Positions 35,127-46,689 of a stretch of DNA of 64,000 bases are shown one piece after another. Numbering within the stretch: the stretch's first letter is position 1; each line of letters opens with the position of its first letter. A program made the translations under genes and the position numbers. The notes under the pieces are model-generated. The model was not told the DNA's origin. It did no database searches and was given only the letters and a program-made list of their open reading frames with translations. Source of the DNA: Gonatopus flavifemur (lineage: Eukaryota; Arthropoda; Insecta; Hymenoptera; Dryinidae); assembly GCA_018340375.1 (NCBI GenBank), contig JAFFJZ010000009.1, positions 13,284,501-13,348,500 on the forward strand. The letters run 5' to 3'.

Positions 35127-35975
35127 GACACAGGAATTTTCGGCAAAGGTAAATTTTGACCGAAATCAAATTCAAGACATAACACATTTTCTTCTGCCAA
35201 CGGTTTCTTCTTCAATATTTTGTACTCTTCTATACTTTTCTTATGCTGTTTAAACTCATCACCAGGATTGTTTTGCCGCTCTTGTTCAAAACACATGTTA
35301 CAAACATCAGTGCGTGGTATTGAGAAAGAAAAATTCAAATGACGATTAAAATATTGAGAGTAGGTTGATAAATCAATCGGAGGATTTTCACAACCTGTTT
35401 TCGCTGTATAATATTCCAAAAACAAAACGTATATTTTTTCCAGTGTTAAATTAGGATGATCAAAATATTATAAACTAGACGTTTGACCGGCTTGACGTTT
35501 ATAATGCGACTCAGAGTGTGGGATTACCAAACAGTGTTGATGGATCATTTGTTTTACATCTTCGGTCAATCGCACTACGTGATTTCCATGTGTTCTCCGA
35601 CTATCTTCGATAGTTTCATTAGGTAATATCTTTCTCTGTATAGTTGTTAATCGCCCTTGTCCTATGTTCAATGAATTACATAAAAATTTTTGACAAGTCT
35701 GCATGTCACCGAATTCAGCATGCGAAAAATAATTCCACAAAACAACTTTATCCCGCGCATTTCCTGTAACATTTGGCGCTCTCTTTCTCATGAATCCAGC
35801 GGGGGAAATATTTTGAGAATCATATTCGCCATAGTTCCAAAATGTGTCATGAAATTTTTGTTGTTGTTGAACAGGAATATTTTGGAAACACTGTTTCACG
35901 CAGCACGAATTTACGGGTTTGAATTGCTTAGCTGCAATAGATTTCCCAGAAGTCGAAACATATTCTCGTCCCTGT
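35127..35975 (-). pseudogene. Orphan SDGCGGQNKN protein, N-terminal part
   Basis: Upstream half of the gene cut by BEL. The frame opens after TATTACAG/GG, which looks like a 3' splice site, so an earlier exon may be missing. It runs through CCVKQCFQNI, KFHDTFWNYGEYD, CQKFLCNSLNIG, HGNHVVRLTED, IPHSESHYKR, then an in-frame TAA at 35,468-35,470, FDHPNLTLEKIYVLF, PRTDVCNMCFEQE and LCLEFDFGQNLPLPKIP. If one 5-bp target copy is dropped, the frame runs straight into the C-terminal part at 27,386, so the gene was uninterrupted here before BEL landed. The CxxC and SHY-R blocks are typical of the family. About 540 codons are visible in both halves together. Confidence 0.72.
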
Positions 35976-35983
35976 AATACCAA

Positions 35984-36579
35984 ATGATCGCGTTATACAA
36001 TTCGATATTCCAAACACTATTCAAGTACTCAACATTGAATAATTATTTTGAAGTAATAATTTTGTATCGACTGTAACACACTATTTGAAAATTATTTCAC
36101 TAATGTATCAATTGTAATTCATTCTTTCATCTTCATTACATTTCAATATTGTTTCACAAGAATATATCAAAAATCTGTCAACTGAAATGTTACCTATTTG
36201 CAATGTCTCAGATATATTACAAAAGAAACATTAAAATGAAATATTTCATAAACGTTCTTGAAATATTTCCAAAATAATTCAGGAATCTTGTATTGCAATG
36301 TAAGATTAGCGGACATTGCAATATTTGTGAGAGGACTTTGAAATCTCAGTACGACATGCAGCAATATTACAAGAATATTCCAATATCTCAAACGTTAGAT
36401 TTCTGCGGTCGTAATGAAATCTTCGATGCTCTATGGGTTGGATGACTGTTAGATACAGAAATATTTATACATCGATGACTGCGGAAATACAATGTATTAT
36501 GTCTCATTTGTTTTTATTTGATGTTTTGTGTCTTCATTCGTCAACACCGAAGTCCTGCGTGCTCGGCGGCTCCGCTTGT
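35984..36579. other. No supported gene
   Basis: Sits between the gene start and repeat copy C. It contains repeated CAATATT/AATATTAC words (36,060-36,400), resembling the MITE at 3,062. A first exon or promoter of the orphan gene may lie here, but I cannot define one. Confidence 0.35.
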
Positions 36580-37660
36580 TCTACATAAATCATAAACCCC
36601 ATATTTTTTGTTCGATTAATTTCAAATCTCCAGAAAAACTTCCTCAAACATGAGAGCATAACTTTATTGTTCAAAGTTTTCTTAATCTCACATTTCGCTC
36701 GACACTTTGTGTCGTTGGAACTTGGGAAACATGAGCCTGAGAGCCACTAATCCGTTGTCAAATATTATTGAAAAACGAAATGTTTTCATCATTCGAATCA
36801 TTTTACAAGCTTCGACAATACACATCGAATCTGGATATCAATGTTTATATCATTCCGATAAGATTTGGCCGAGTAATCGTGAAATAAGTTCCGGAAATAT
36901 TGAGTTCGAGAGAGCACACAAATGTTCAATCTTTAATCTTCATCTTGCAGAATAAGGATTGAACAATGATGCGTTGAATAAAAATTGTTTATAAAAAAAA
37001 ACAATGTATAACGAATTTTGCAAAAATAGTTGGATATTTGGATGCTTCGACCAAAAAAACATGAATCTACGTTGAAAAATCAAGTGAATGCAACCTTTCA
37101 TTCGTATCCTCATATTCAGCAGGTAAACGACGTAGAGTCATGAGAAATTTCCGTTGCGAGCTGATGGATAAATCGCTGTATCTTTCGAACCAATAGTCCA
37201 ATTGATCTGAAACTCTCCATAAAGTTTGTCCGCACACTAGCGAACAACTTTGTCGCTGGAAGTTTTTCGTAGCTCATACTTCCCCCGTCACTTTTTCAAT
37301 GCAGAGTTTTCCTCTTCGTTGAAAACCAAGTTTTCACTTCAAATTGAAAATTCATTAATTTCGCATCAATTTTTGAAAATTTCGTCGAGATCGTCATCTT
37401 TGGAGGAGTGTTTTGAATCAGAATCTGCAAGACTCATCTCGATACGTTGGAAACTGCTCGAGTTATAACGAGTTTAAGATGAAAAAACATTCATTTTCAG
37501 TACGAGAAGAAGAGGTACTTTTTAATTTTTTTCTCGAAAACTATTGATCATAGAAAAACATTGTAAACGAACACTCGTATTGATTTTCCAAGCCCTATCA
37601 CGGACAATACTCTTACCGTGGTTCGAGCGCTCCTCGAGTTCTTCTTTCCGTGGGTTCAAT
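36580..37660 (-). repeat. 1.1-kb inverted repeat, copy C (right terminus candidate)
   Basis: Reverse complement of copy A over ~1.08 kb, ending CTTCTTTCCGTGGGTTCAAT, the mirror of A's ATTGAACCTACGGGAAGAAG. The ORFs inside it at 36,707-36,955 and 37,250-37,468 are not genes. Confidence 0.75.
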
Positions 37661-38330
37661 TCCTGTCTATTTCAATTTTCTAGTTTTTGAGTTTTGGAAA
37701 ATTGAAATGGGAACGGAAAATTGTAACTACACCAATTATTGTAACTTTGGATCGAATCTTGTTGAAGTTTTGTTCGTAACAGAATTCGATTATGTTGCCA
37801 TCTCCCTCCGACTCCCTCACTTTGCATGTTTCTTGATAGGGAGTGAATTCGCCGGAAGGACGTAATTTGACAATCGCGAGTCGTTCCTCGTCTTAACTGA
37901 GTCATTCTTAGTGTTTATCGTTCGGTGAATTCAAAAAATTTCAGAATTTTCTTTTCAAAATTCAAAATGTGGACTCTTTACAGACATAGAATAAATCCTG
38001 AAGGATCATCCCTGACAATTCCAGGTTCTCTTGTGGATGTAGATCCGAATATCTTGGTGTGAAAAAACGTACCTAGATGGTACTTTTGTTATACTCTGAA
38101 GGGGATACCAGCGATCCCCGCTGATGCAACCCACCATACAAGCGTACCGACTGAGTAAACATTTCCTCGGCAAGAATACTCTGAACTGAATTCATGAAGA
38201 AGGATGGAATTTCCAGGACCGTATTCTTGGTATTCTTTCGAGGGTGTGCTCTGGTCGACTTTTTGCCTAGAAAACTATTTGACCGTTCCGGTCGTTTTAC
38301 ATCATTGATATTCAATTGATTATATTGATC
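37661..38330. other. No supported feature
   Basis: Non-coding. Short ORFs at 37,650-38,315 lack family features. Confidence 0.4.
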
Positions 38331-38503
38331 TATTGGGTATGGGAATAAGCTTCCGCCCTCTTGGAAAAAGTGTTGCTGCTGATACTATTTTAGAGTTCAC
38401 TCAAGTGCTATACTTGTGATTTGGAAGTGTATATGTAAGGTGTCGATTGCGGTAGTTGACATTTGTTACAAGCGTAAACATAATTTTTTATCTGGTGTAA
38501 AAA

Positions 38504-39508
38504 ATGACAACGTTAGTCCCGACAAAACAGCATTTGCGGGAAGTTATGCTTCATCATTTTATTTCGAAGAAAAGTGCCGCTGAAACGTATCGTGTACTGT
38601 ACAATATTGACGGTGATCACGCTCCGTCTAATACAACTTGTAAAGAGTCCCAAGTAGCAGGAGAGGTTAGAAATGCTAAGAGCGTGTTTGGAAAATCCTC
38701 CGAACATGTGTAGAACCTCCAAATGAGACTGTTCCGAATAATTATGTGCTATGCACCTCCATAGAATATCTTAACGAATTCATCCAAAATAGTCTCATTC
38801 GCACATCCTTTTCACATTCATAGAGTCACCATAGCATATTTGAGAAGTTCTTGTGCTACTTAAGTGTGGTTTCAATTTTGACGTGAGTGATAAAGAACGC
38901 GAAGGGGCACCGAAAAAATCCGAAGATGTAGAACTGGAACAATTATTGAATGAAGATGCATGTCGAACCCTAGATGAGTTGTCTGAAGAGTGGGGTGTTG
39001 ACAGGTCGACCGTCGGTAAACGCTTGCACAAGATGAGAATGGTCCAAAAAGCAAGTAATTGGGTGCCGCATCAACTAGAGGAGAGAGATATCGAGAGACG
39101 TTTGGTAACGTGTGAGATGCTTCTTGAACGGCAGAAAAGAAAGAGTTTTCTGCATCGTATTGTCACTGGTGGTAAAAAATGGTTATATTACGATAATCCT
39201 GAGCGTCGAAAAAGTTGGGGGCTGCCAGGTGTACCAGGTCCATCGACACCGGAAACAAATATTCACGCTTCAAAGATTATGTTGTGCATCTGGTGGGATC
39301 AGAAAGGTGTCATTTATTATGAACTTCTTAAACCGTCAGAAACAATCACTGGCGACTGGAATGGGACGATAGACATGATAAACTTATCTTGCTACATGAT
39401 CATGCTAGGCCACATGTTGCTCAACCTGTTGGAAAATATTTGGAAGGAGTGAATTGGGAAATCTTGCCCCACCCGCCGTATTCCCCACACATTGCGCCTT
39501 CCGAATAC
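38504..39508 (+). pseudogene. mariner transposase, N-terminal and catalytic part
   Basis: Opens MTTLVPTKQHLREVMLHHF and reaches NTTCKE, where a ~215-bp MITE interrupts. It resumes with FDVSDKEREGAPKK, the second helix-turn-helix (ACRTLDELSEEWGVDRSTV) and KASNWVPHQL. The first catalytic block reads VTGGKKWLYY where mariners have TGDEKW, so the Asp is lost. The frame shifts near 39,390, and the third block, HPPYSPHIAPSEY, has Glu for Asp and stops at the insertion point at 39,508. Clearly dead before or since the insertion. Confidence 0.85.
38649..38862. mobile_element. Small MITE inside mariner transposase
   Basis: The ends CCCAAGTAGCAGG and TGTGCTACTTA are inverted and resemble the MITE at 8,561. 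Mariner coding resumes directly on the right with KCGFNFDVSDKE. The exact right boundary is uncertain by a few bases. Confidence 0.55.
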
Positions 39509-39519
39509 ACAGCCACACA

Positions 39520-40260
39520 AAAAAAAATTTTATTTCTGACCTTGGGATCAAACTATGTGTAATATGTGTTTTTGGGGTCGCTGAAACTGAATCCGATGTC
39601 TATTTTGCCCCATCACGTCAGGTTTCCGACATAACCTCAAAGAACTGAATTATCACGAAAGAAATAAATAAATTGTCTGACCCTGAGATCAGATTATGTA
39701 TTTTATACGTTTTTGGGGTCGCTGGAACTGAATCCGATGAGTAGTCAATTTCATCATATCAGGATTTTGACATAACTTCAAAAAAACTGCAAAATCACGA
39801 AAAGAATAAAATTAACTGTTTTAGCCGGGGATCAGACTATGTATTTTATATGTTATCGGGGTCGCTGAAACTGAATCCGATGAGTGATCGATTCCATCAT
39901 ATCAAGGTTTTGACATAACCTCAAGAAAAACTGCAAAATCACGAAAACAATAAAATTAACTGTTTTAGCCGGGGATCAGACTATGTATTTTATATGTTTC
40001 CGGGGCTGCTGGAACTGACTTTGATGTCAATGTAACCCCATCATGACAGGTTTCCGACATGACCTTAATGATTTGAACTATTACAAACAAACAAACAAAC
40101 AAGTGCTCCTGCCTGCAGATCGGACCACAAATTCTATATGTTGTCGGGGTCGCTGAAACGAAATCTGATATTCCCTAAACCCGATCACGATTGTTTTCAA
40201 CATAACAATCTTCTACACAACAAGCATCCTTCCGCATTTTGTCATTTTATCACATAGATC
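39520..40260 (+). repeat. Left terminal array, ~143-bp units
   Basis: GGGGTCGCTG anchors (the fourth reads GGGGCTGCTG) fall at 39,574, 39,715, 39,858, 40,002 and 40,146, spacings 141-144 bp. Each unit also has CATCAYGTCAGG, TTTCGACATAACCTCA-like and GGGGATCAGACTATG-like blocks. Five units in all. Confidence 0.85.
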
Positions 40261-40290
40261 GATCCACATATTCAGAGCAATATCTTAAGA

Positions 40291-40410
40291 TCCAGCTACA
40301 GAAACACGGAAACGTTGACGGAAGAAACGGGAGACTGCGCAGGAATCGTATATGAGATCTGCACAGTCTCCCGTTTCTCCCATCAACGTCTCCGTGCTTG
40401 TGTAGCTGGA
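40291..40410. repeat. Hairpin, ~50-bp arms
   Basis: TCCAGCTACAGAAACACGGA…AACGGGAGACTG is mirrored by CAGTCTCCCGTTTCT…TGTGTAGCTGGA. It may be a small MITE or part of the element's inner terminus. Confidence 0.65.
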
Positions 40411-40514
40411 CCTATACCTGTGCCTGCCACCAGGGCACCCTCACGTGGTGACGGTAGGCAACGGAGTAATTCCGTTATCCGGTGAAGTCTCTGGTGAACG
40501 TCGTACATGCCGTC

Positions 40515-42409
40515 ATGGCAAGCACAGGTAAGAAGCCTGTTACGATGCAGGGATTCGGAAACCCAGTATCGGTGGCTGTTCGGGGTAGGGGGGCGGGCCC
40601 GCAGGCGTCGTTATCATGCGACCGTAGCTCTGCATTGGTTGGTGACTTGGCCAATATAGAGTGTAACGTTACAAGAAAAGAGAAAAAAGCCGTCTTGCTA
40701 TCTCATAACTGTGATTGTAATCGCAATGTATTTTGTCACATTTGTACTAAGATTGAAATGAGTACATTGCGGAACATCATCAGTGCTAATGTCCGTGAGA
40801 CCTATGAGGAAATGTTCGGTTTAGAAATTGATAATGTGGGAGTACAAAACTGGTCCCCAAACAACATCTGCAATTCTTGCACGCAAATGTTGAAACGTTG
40901 GAAGCGGGATAGATATAAAGGGAATATGAAGTATTCGGCTCCAGCTATATGGACACAGCCTGAAAATGAGGGAAATTGTTTTCTTCTGCTGTAATAAGAT
41001 TGATGGTATTAACAGTCGAAATAGAAACAAAATCAAATACATCACGTTTTCATCAGTAACTGCCCCAGTGATAGCTGTACGAAACGATGATAAAAGTGGC
41101 ATGGATAATGTCACAGCAGCTCCTAATGAAGCGATGGGTCTCGACGAAGAATTTATATCTGAGGCTGATAACGAGAGCGGTGACACAGATTTTTCTTTAA
41201 ACACAAAAATCGTCAAGTCCAATATTGATATCCCAGTCTAAGTTGAACGATCTTATGCGAGATTTGGGATTACCAAGAGATGGTTCTGAGTTCTTAGCCT
41301 CATTTCTCAAGGACAACAATCTTTTGGGACCAACAACTGAAGTCACTTTCCATAGGAACAGGGAATCCGAATTTCGTAAATACTTTGTGAAAGATAAAGA
41401 TTCATCGCTTGTGTATTGTACTGATGTAGGAGGTCTGATGAATGAGTTGGAAGAGAATTATTATGATGCAAAAGACTGGAGAGTTTTCATTGATTCTTCC
41501 AAGTGAAGTATTAAGGCCGTATTGCTCCATAACACAAATGTGTATGCACCAATTCCTCTAGCTCATTCTACAGTTATGCGAGGAAAATATGAAAATATGG
41601 AAATTCTTTCACAGAAATTGCAATACAATAGGCACAACTCGCAAATTTGCGGTGATCTCAAAATAATGATCATGTTGCTGGGTCAACAATTGGAGTTCAC
41701 AAAATATCCATGCTATTTGTGTTTGTGGGATAGCAGAGATCGCACACATCATTATATTAGAAAAAAATGGCCAACTAGAACATCACTCGCTCCAGACACA
41801 AGGAATGTCATCAATCAATCGTTGGTACATCCATCAAAAATACCGATCCCTCCTCTCCACATCAAACTAGGTCTCATAGAACAATACGTGAAAGCTCTCG
41901 ATAAAACTGGGGACTGCTGTCAGTACCTTATCAAGAATTTCCCTAAGCTGTCAGAGGCTGAATTGGAAGCAGGTGTTTTTGATGGACCACGAATCAGGAC
42001 TCTGTTGAAAGATAGTGATTTTCTTGGTACGATGAACGAATTAGGAAATGAGGTTTGGCAAAGCTTCAGGGCAGTTGTTGGAAACTTTCTGGATGAGAGA
42101 AAAAGTACGGATTATTCAACAATTGTTCAAAAAATGGTTTCAGACTTCAAAAAACTTCGATGCCTTATGAATTTAAAATTACATTTCTTAGACTCCCACC
42201 TTGATAAATTTCCAACAAATCTTGGACATTCCAGCGAAGGACAGGGTGAAAGGTTTCACCAAGATATGAAGGTAATGGGAGATCGTTACCAAGGAAGATG
42301 GGGCGAGAATATGATGGCGGATTTTTGTTGGAACCTACAAAGGGAGACAAAGAAAAGTGATGGAAAGCGGGAGCGAACTTCATTCGATAGATCCTTCGAG
42401 CCAAAATGA
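40515..42409 (+). pseudogene. Orphan transposon-associated protein (IDSSK/GDLK/QGERFHQD family)
   Basis: An N-terminal cysteine region (CDCNRNVFCHICTK, then ICNSCTQMLKRW) is followed, after a frameshift near 40,975, by CFFCCNKIDGI. A second frameshift near 41,225 leads to SQSKLNDLMRDLGLPRDGSE. The core has DWRVFIDSSK, an in-frame TGA at 41,504 (probably a CGA-to-TGA change), SIKAVLLHN, CGDLKIMIMLLGQQ, YPCYLCLWDSR, HIKLGLIEQYVKALDK, HLDKFPTNLG, QGERFHQDMKVM and RWGENMMADFCW. I recognise this as a widespread uncharacterised arthropod family. The acidic residues of IDSS, GDLK (about 53 residues later) and QGE could be a D-D-E triad (inference). The start is unresolved; the ATG at 40,515 is nominal. 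Broken but recent. Confidence 0.75.
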
Positions 42410-42480
42410 ACACGGTATAGTTCTGTGACATCCTCTCTTTTTTTTACTATATTCCTTTATTATATATGTATATAAAAATA

Positions 42481-44828
42481 CAGGGTGTCCCATTTTAATG
42501 TTTAAATGCAAATATCTCAAAAACATGCATCTTGAATCGGGAGTACTTCATACCAAAGTTGTTATACAAAGAGGGGGCCACAAAACTACGATATCAGTTT
42601 CATCATAGATGGCGTTATGATCGATTGAAATGGGGTCAACATCATCTTTTTGAACGGGGACCCCCACTTTTTATTGCATATCTTAGTTCTACGCAAAAAA
42701 TTGGGTAACTCTTGCTTGAAACGTTTTTCCAAATCATTGAAGATGGCGCCACAATCGATGAAAAATAAAGTCTATGGAACAATATGCGGATATCTTGTGG
42801 AATGCATCCAAGAGCCGAAATATCTCATTCGAATGTTGTTGTTAAGAGAATGGACAACACAATGGCGATATCAGTTCCATAGGAGATGGCGCTGTGGTCG
42901 GTAAAAATGAGGTCAACTCCAATTTTTCCAATGGAAACTCTTACTTTTCATCGCATATCATGATTCTACGCAAAAAAATGGGGGAGTTTTGTTTGAAACA
43001 TTCCTCCTGATTTCTTGAAGATGAGAACGGTGGGAAATGAGGTTGATGAGGAAGTTCTACTGCATTATGTGTGAAGCAACGCTCAATGTTTCCAAAACAT
43101 TGAATTCAAGTCGTGTACAATGTTTTGGACATGACATTTGTTGTGTTTTGTGTTCGATTTCTTCTCTGGAATTATTATTGTTTTGATTCGTTCGTTGGGC
43201 GTTGCTTCACACATAATGCAGTAGAACTTCCTCATCAACCTCATTTCCCACCGTTTCCATCTTCAAGAAATCAGGAGGAATGTTTCAAACAAAACTCGCC
43301 CATTTTTTTGCGTAGAATCATGATATGCGATGAAAAGTAAGAATTTCCATTCAAAAACCTGAAGTTGACCTCATTTCAACCGACCACAGGGCCATCTACT
43401 ATGGAACTGATATCGCCATTGTGTCGTCCCCTCTCTTAACAACGACATTCGAATGAGATGTTTCGGCTCTTGGATGCATTCCACAAGATATCCGCATATT
43501 GTTCCATAGACTTTATTTCTCATCGATTGTGGCGCCATCTTAGATGATTTGGAGAAACGTTGCAAGCGAAAGTTACCCAGTTTTTTGCGTAGAAACAAGA
43601 TATGCAATGAGAAGTGGGGGTTCCCGTTTAAAAAGATGATGTTGACCCCATTTCAATCGATCATAACGCCATCTATGATGGAATTTATATCGTAGTTTTG
43701 CGGCCCCCTCTTTGTATAACAACTTCGGTGTGTAGTACTCTTGGTTTAACCCATTAAGTCCCAAAATGACATTTTTGCGTTGTATTTTTCAACGGCTGTA
43801 CTTTCTAAGAAAAAGGGTTATGAGAAATTCCAGACCAACCAGTTTCGATGGAGAATTGACTGATCTTTCAGAATCTGATATGAGTTTCTCCGAGAAATGC
43901 ACCTGTCACAAGATATACAGGTTTTTTTCCGAAAAAACGCGGATTTCAAAACTTCTTCTTTTCTTTATCTCATGTTTTCACATTGGAATCGTGTCATAAT
44001 TCTTCCTGTCACTACAGAAACCACGTCAATTCACTTGAAACTTCAATTTCTTTTCTGGACGATTGGGAAAACTCATGCGGAAATAAGCCAAATTGCGGCT
44101 CAAACGTGGAAAAAATGTCGAAAAATTCAAGAGTTTTTCATTCGAAAACTATGGACTTGAGGCGGAAATTTTACTGCACATAAAGTTCTTAGAATTGATC
44201 AAAAAACACGCTCAAATTTTTTTCAGAATTTTTTGACAACTTTTTTGAATTCCCAAAATCGCCGGAATTTGAAAATTCAAAGAAAGCGTCAAAAAATTCT
44301 GAAGAAATTTGAGCGTGTTTTTTGATTAATTCTAAGAAGTTTTTGTTCAGTAAAATTTTTTCCTTCAGTCCATCGTTTTCGAATGAAGAATTCTTGAAGT
44401 TTTCGACATTTTTCCCACGTTTAAGCCGCCATTTTGGTTGTTACCACATGAGTTTTTCCAATTGTCCAAGGCATAAATTGAAGTTTGAAGTGAATTCACG
44501 CGGTCTCTGTAGTTACTAGAAGAATTATGACACGATTCCAATGTGAAAACATGAGATAAAGAAAAAAGAAGTTTTAGAATTCGCGTTTTTTCGGAAAGAA
44601 CCCTGTATATCTTGTGACAGGTGCATTTCTCGGGAAAAGTATTATCAGATTCTGAAAGATCAGTCAATTCTTCTTTGAAACTGATTGGTCTGGAATTTTT
44701 CATAACCCTTTTTCTTAGAAAGTACAGCCGTTGAAAAATACAACGCAACAATGTCATTTTGGGACTGAATGGGTTAAGATGCATGTTTTTGAGATATTTG
44801 CATTTGAAGATGAAAATGGGACATCCTG
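42481..44828. mobile_element. CAGGGTG foldback element, invaded by a piggyBac-like MITE
   Basis: The ends CAGGGTGTCCCATTTTAATG and CATTTGAAGATGAAAATGGG…ATCCTG lie after and before TA. The ~600-bp arms mirror to a centre near 43,130. The right arm is interrupted at 43,746-44,777. All ORFs here (42,650; 43,113; 43,371; 43,573) are arm frames seen in mirror image. Confidence 0.8.
43750..44773. mobile_element. piggyBac-like foldback MITE with TTAA duplication
   Basis: The ends CCCATTAAGTCCCAAAATGA and its near complement ending GGG are flanked by TTAA at 43,746-43,749 and 44,774-44,777. TTAA plus CCC/GGG termini is the piggyBac signature. The ~490-bp arms mirror around about 44,250. Removing it restores the symmetry of the surrounding foldback. 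No transposase; the 195-aa minus ORF at 44,365-44,952 runs across the arm and beyond the element and is spurious. Confidence 0.85.
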
Positions 44829-44836
44829 TATGTATA

Positions 44837-46689
44837 CAGGGTGATTCAAAATTCCCGCACTCTTTTTTGGGAGTAGATTCCTGATGGAATTCTGGAACGA
44901 TTTGTCCTTTTGCACAATCCTCTCCGACGCATAATTTCCGAGATATAATCAATTAAAGTTGACTAATTATGAGGTGGATCCATCGGTCATTCAGGAGCGT
45001 CATAACAGAACAAGAGAGGAAGGTGCTTGCAAAGGGCGCTCATACGATCAGCTGATCGGTATAATCGAGACGATTTACCAACATACAAATTGGTGAATTT
45101 TCTATGTAGAACGATTGAATTCGTCGATACTGTGGGAGAACTGATTATTGTCATGAATTCTTATCACGATATGCTGTAGGTGAAAGTTGTAATTTGAGTC
45201 ATGATTTTTATTACGCAGACAAATGTAAAATAGTGTTATTTCGTAGGGATAGGGATTCGAGTGGGAGAAAAAAGTATAACTACTCGTTTTCAATCAGGAT
45301 TTTCATGTAAAAAAGAAAACATGAGAATTTTCATTCATCCGATACCCAATTTGAACGGTTTGATTGGTAAGTTCAACACAAGAGATTGGATTCCGAATCC
45401 TGTATTCTGATTGGTCGAGAATCAATGTATGTTAGATCTCTCCTCGGCTGTTTTAAATGATTCTTCTGAAGAATGTGTTTTCGGCTTATCCCAACCACAA
45501 GATTGAACGATGATAAATTTATTCGAATTCACTCTTTTCACATCATTCGATGATTATGAAGGGTTTATCGAACGTGAATAACTTACTTGAGATCACTCAA
45601 GATCATTCATGTTTAAATCAAAATCTGATTCAAATTGTGTGCAAGTTCAAGCGCGTTTCTACGTTTAGAAAATGTATTCGTCCTAAAAAGGACGGATTTG
45701 GTTAATCCTTAAAGACAATTGTTTTTCCATTTGAAATAACAATATGCCCTTTGAGGTCATATGTGCTTCAAATGAAACTGTTCCGAGCTGTCACCTGATT
45801 GGTTGATTCGTATCACGAATGGTTGATTCAAGCTCAACAAACCGTATGTGACTACAATGTCAATCAAGTGCAATGATTGGGTCGTATACGATGTCACACC
45901 TTGTATTCTCGTCAAAATTGATGGATTCTGCAAGTTGAAGTGAGTTATTAACGTTCAATAAACCCTTTTTAATCCTCGAATGATGTAAAAAGGGTGAATT
46001 CGAATAAATTCATCATTGTTCAATGTTGTGGTTGGGATAAGTCGAAAACACATTCTTCAGAAGAATCATTTGAAACGGCCGAGGATTGATCTAACATATA
46101 TCGATTCTCGACCAATCAGAATACAGGATTCGGAATCCAATCTCTTGTGTTAAACTTACAAATCAAACCGTTCAAATTGGGTATCGGATGAATGAAAATT
46201 CTCATGTTTTCTTTTTTACATGAGAATTCTGATTGAAAACGAGTAGTTATACTTTCTTCTCCCACTCGAATCCCCATCCCTACGAAATAACACTATTTTA
46301 CATTTGTCTGTGTAATAAAAATCATGACTTAAATTACAACTTTCACCTACAGCATATCGTGATAAGAATTCATGACAATAATCAATTTTTCCACAGTGTC
46401 GACGAATTCAATCGTTCTACATAGAAAATTTACCAATTTATATGTTGGTAAATCGTCTCGATTATACCGATCAGCTGATCGTATGAGCGCCCTTTGCAAG
46501 CACCTTCCTCTCTTGTTCTGTTATGACGCTCCTGAATGACCGATGGATCCACCTCATAATTAGTCAACTTTAATTGATTATATCTCGGAAATTATGCGTC
46601 GGAGAGGATTGTGCAAAAGGACAAATCGTTCCAGAATTCCATCAGGAATCTACTCCCAAAAAAGAGTGCGGGAATTTTGAATCACCCTG
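44837..46689. mobile_element. CAGGGTG foldback element, 1.85 kb
   Basis: Ends CAGGGTGATTCAAAATTCCC and its exact complement, TA on both sides, arms of ~900 bp mirrored to about 45,760. It lies only eight bases (TATGTATA) from the previous foldback. Mirrored ORFs at 45,102-45,293 (-) and 46,233-46,424 (+) give nearly the same peptide and are palindrome by-products. Confidence 0.85.

Noticed and set aside
40482..42409. Host gene reading of the orphan protein
   Set aside because: It lies between inverted arrays inside a mariner, and carries frameshifts and a stop, so a transposon gene relic is the better explanation.
44365..44952. 195-aa minus-strand ORF
   Set aside because: It runs across the right arm of the piggyBac-like MITE into two other elements. 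Mirror pieces occur at 43,766-44,183 and 46,574-46,849.
45102..46424. Two nearly identical 63-aa ORFs in opposite strands
   Set aside because: They are mirror images in the two arms of the 44,837-46,689 foldback, so conservation is due to the palindrome.
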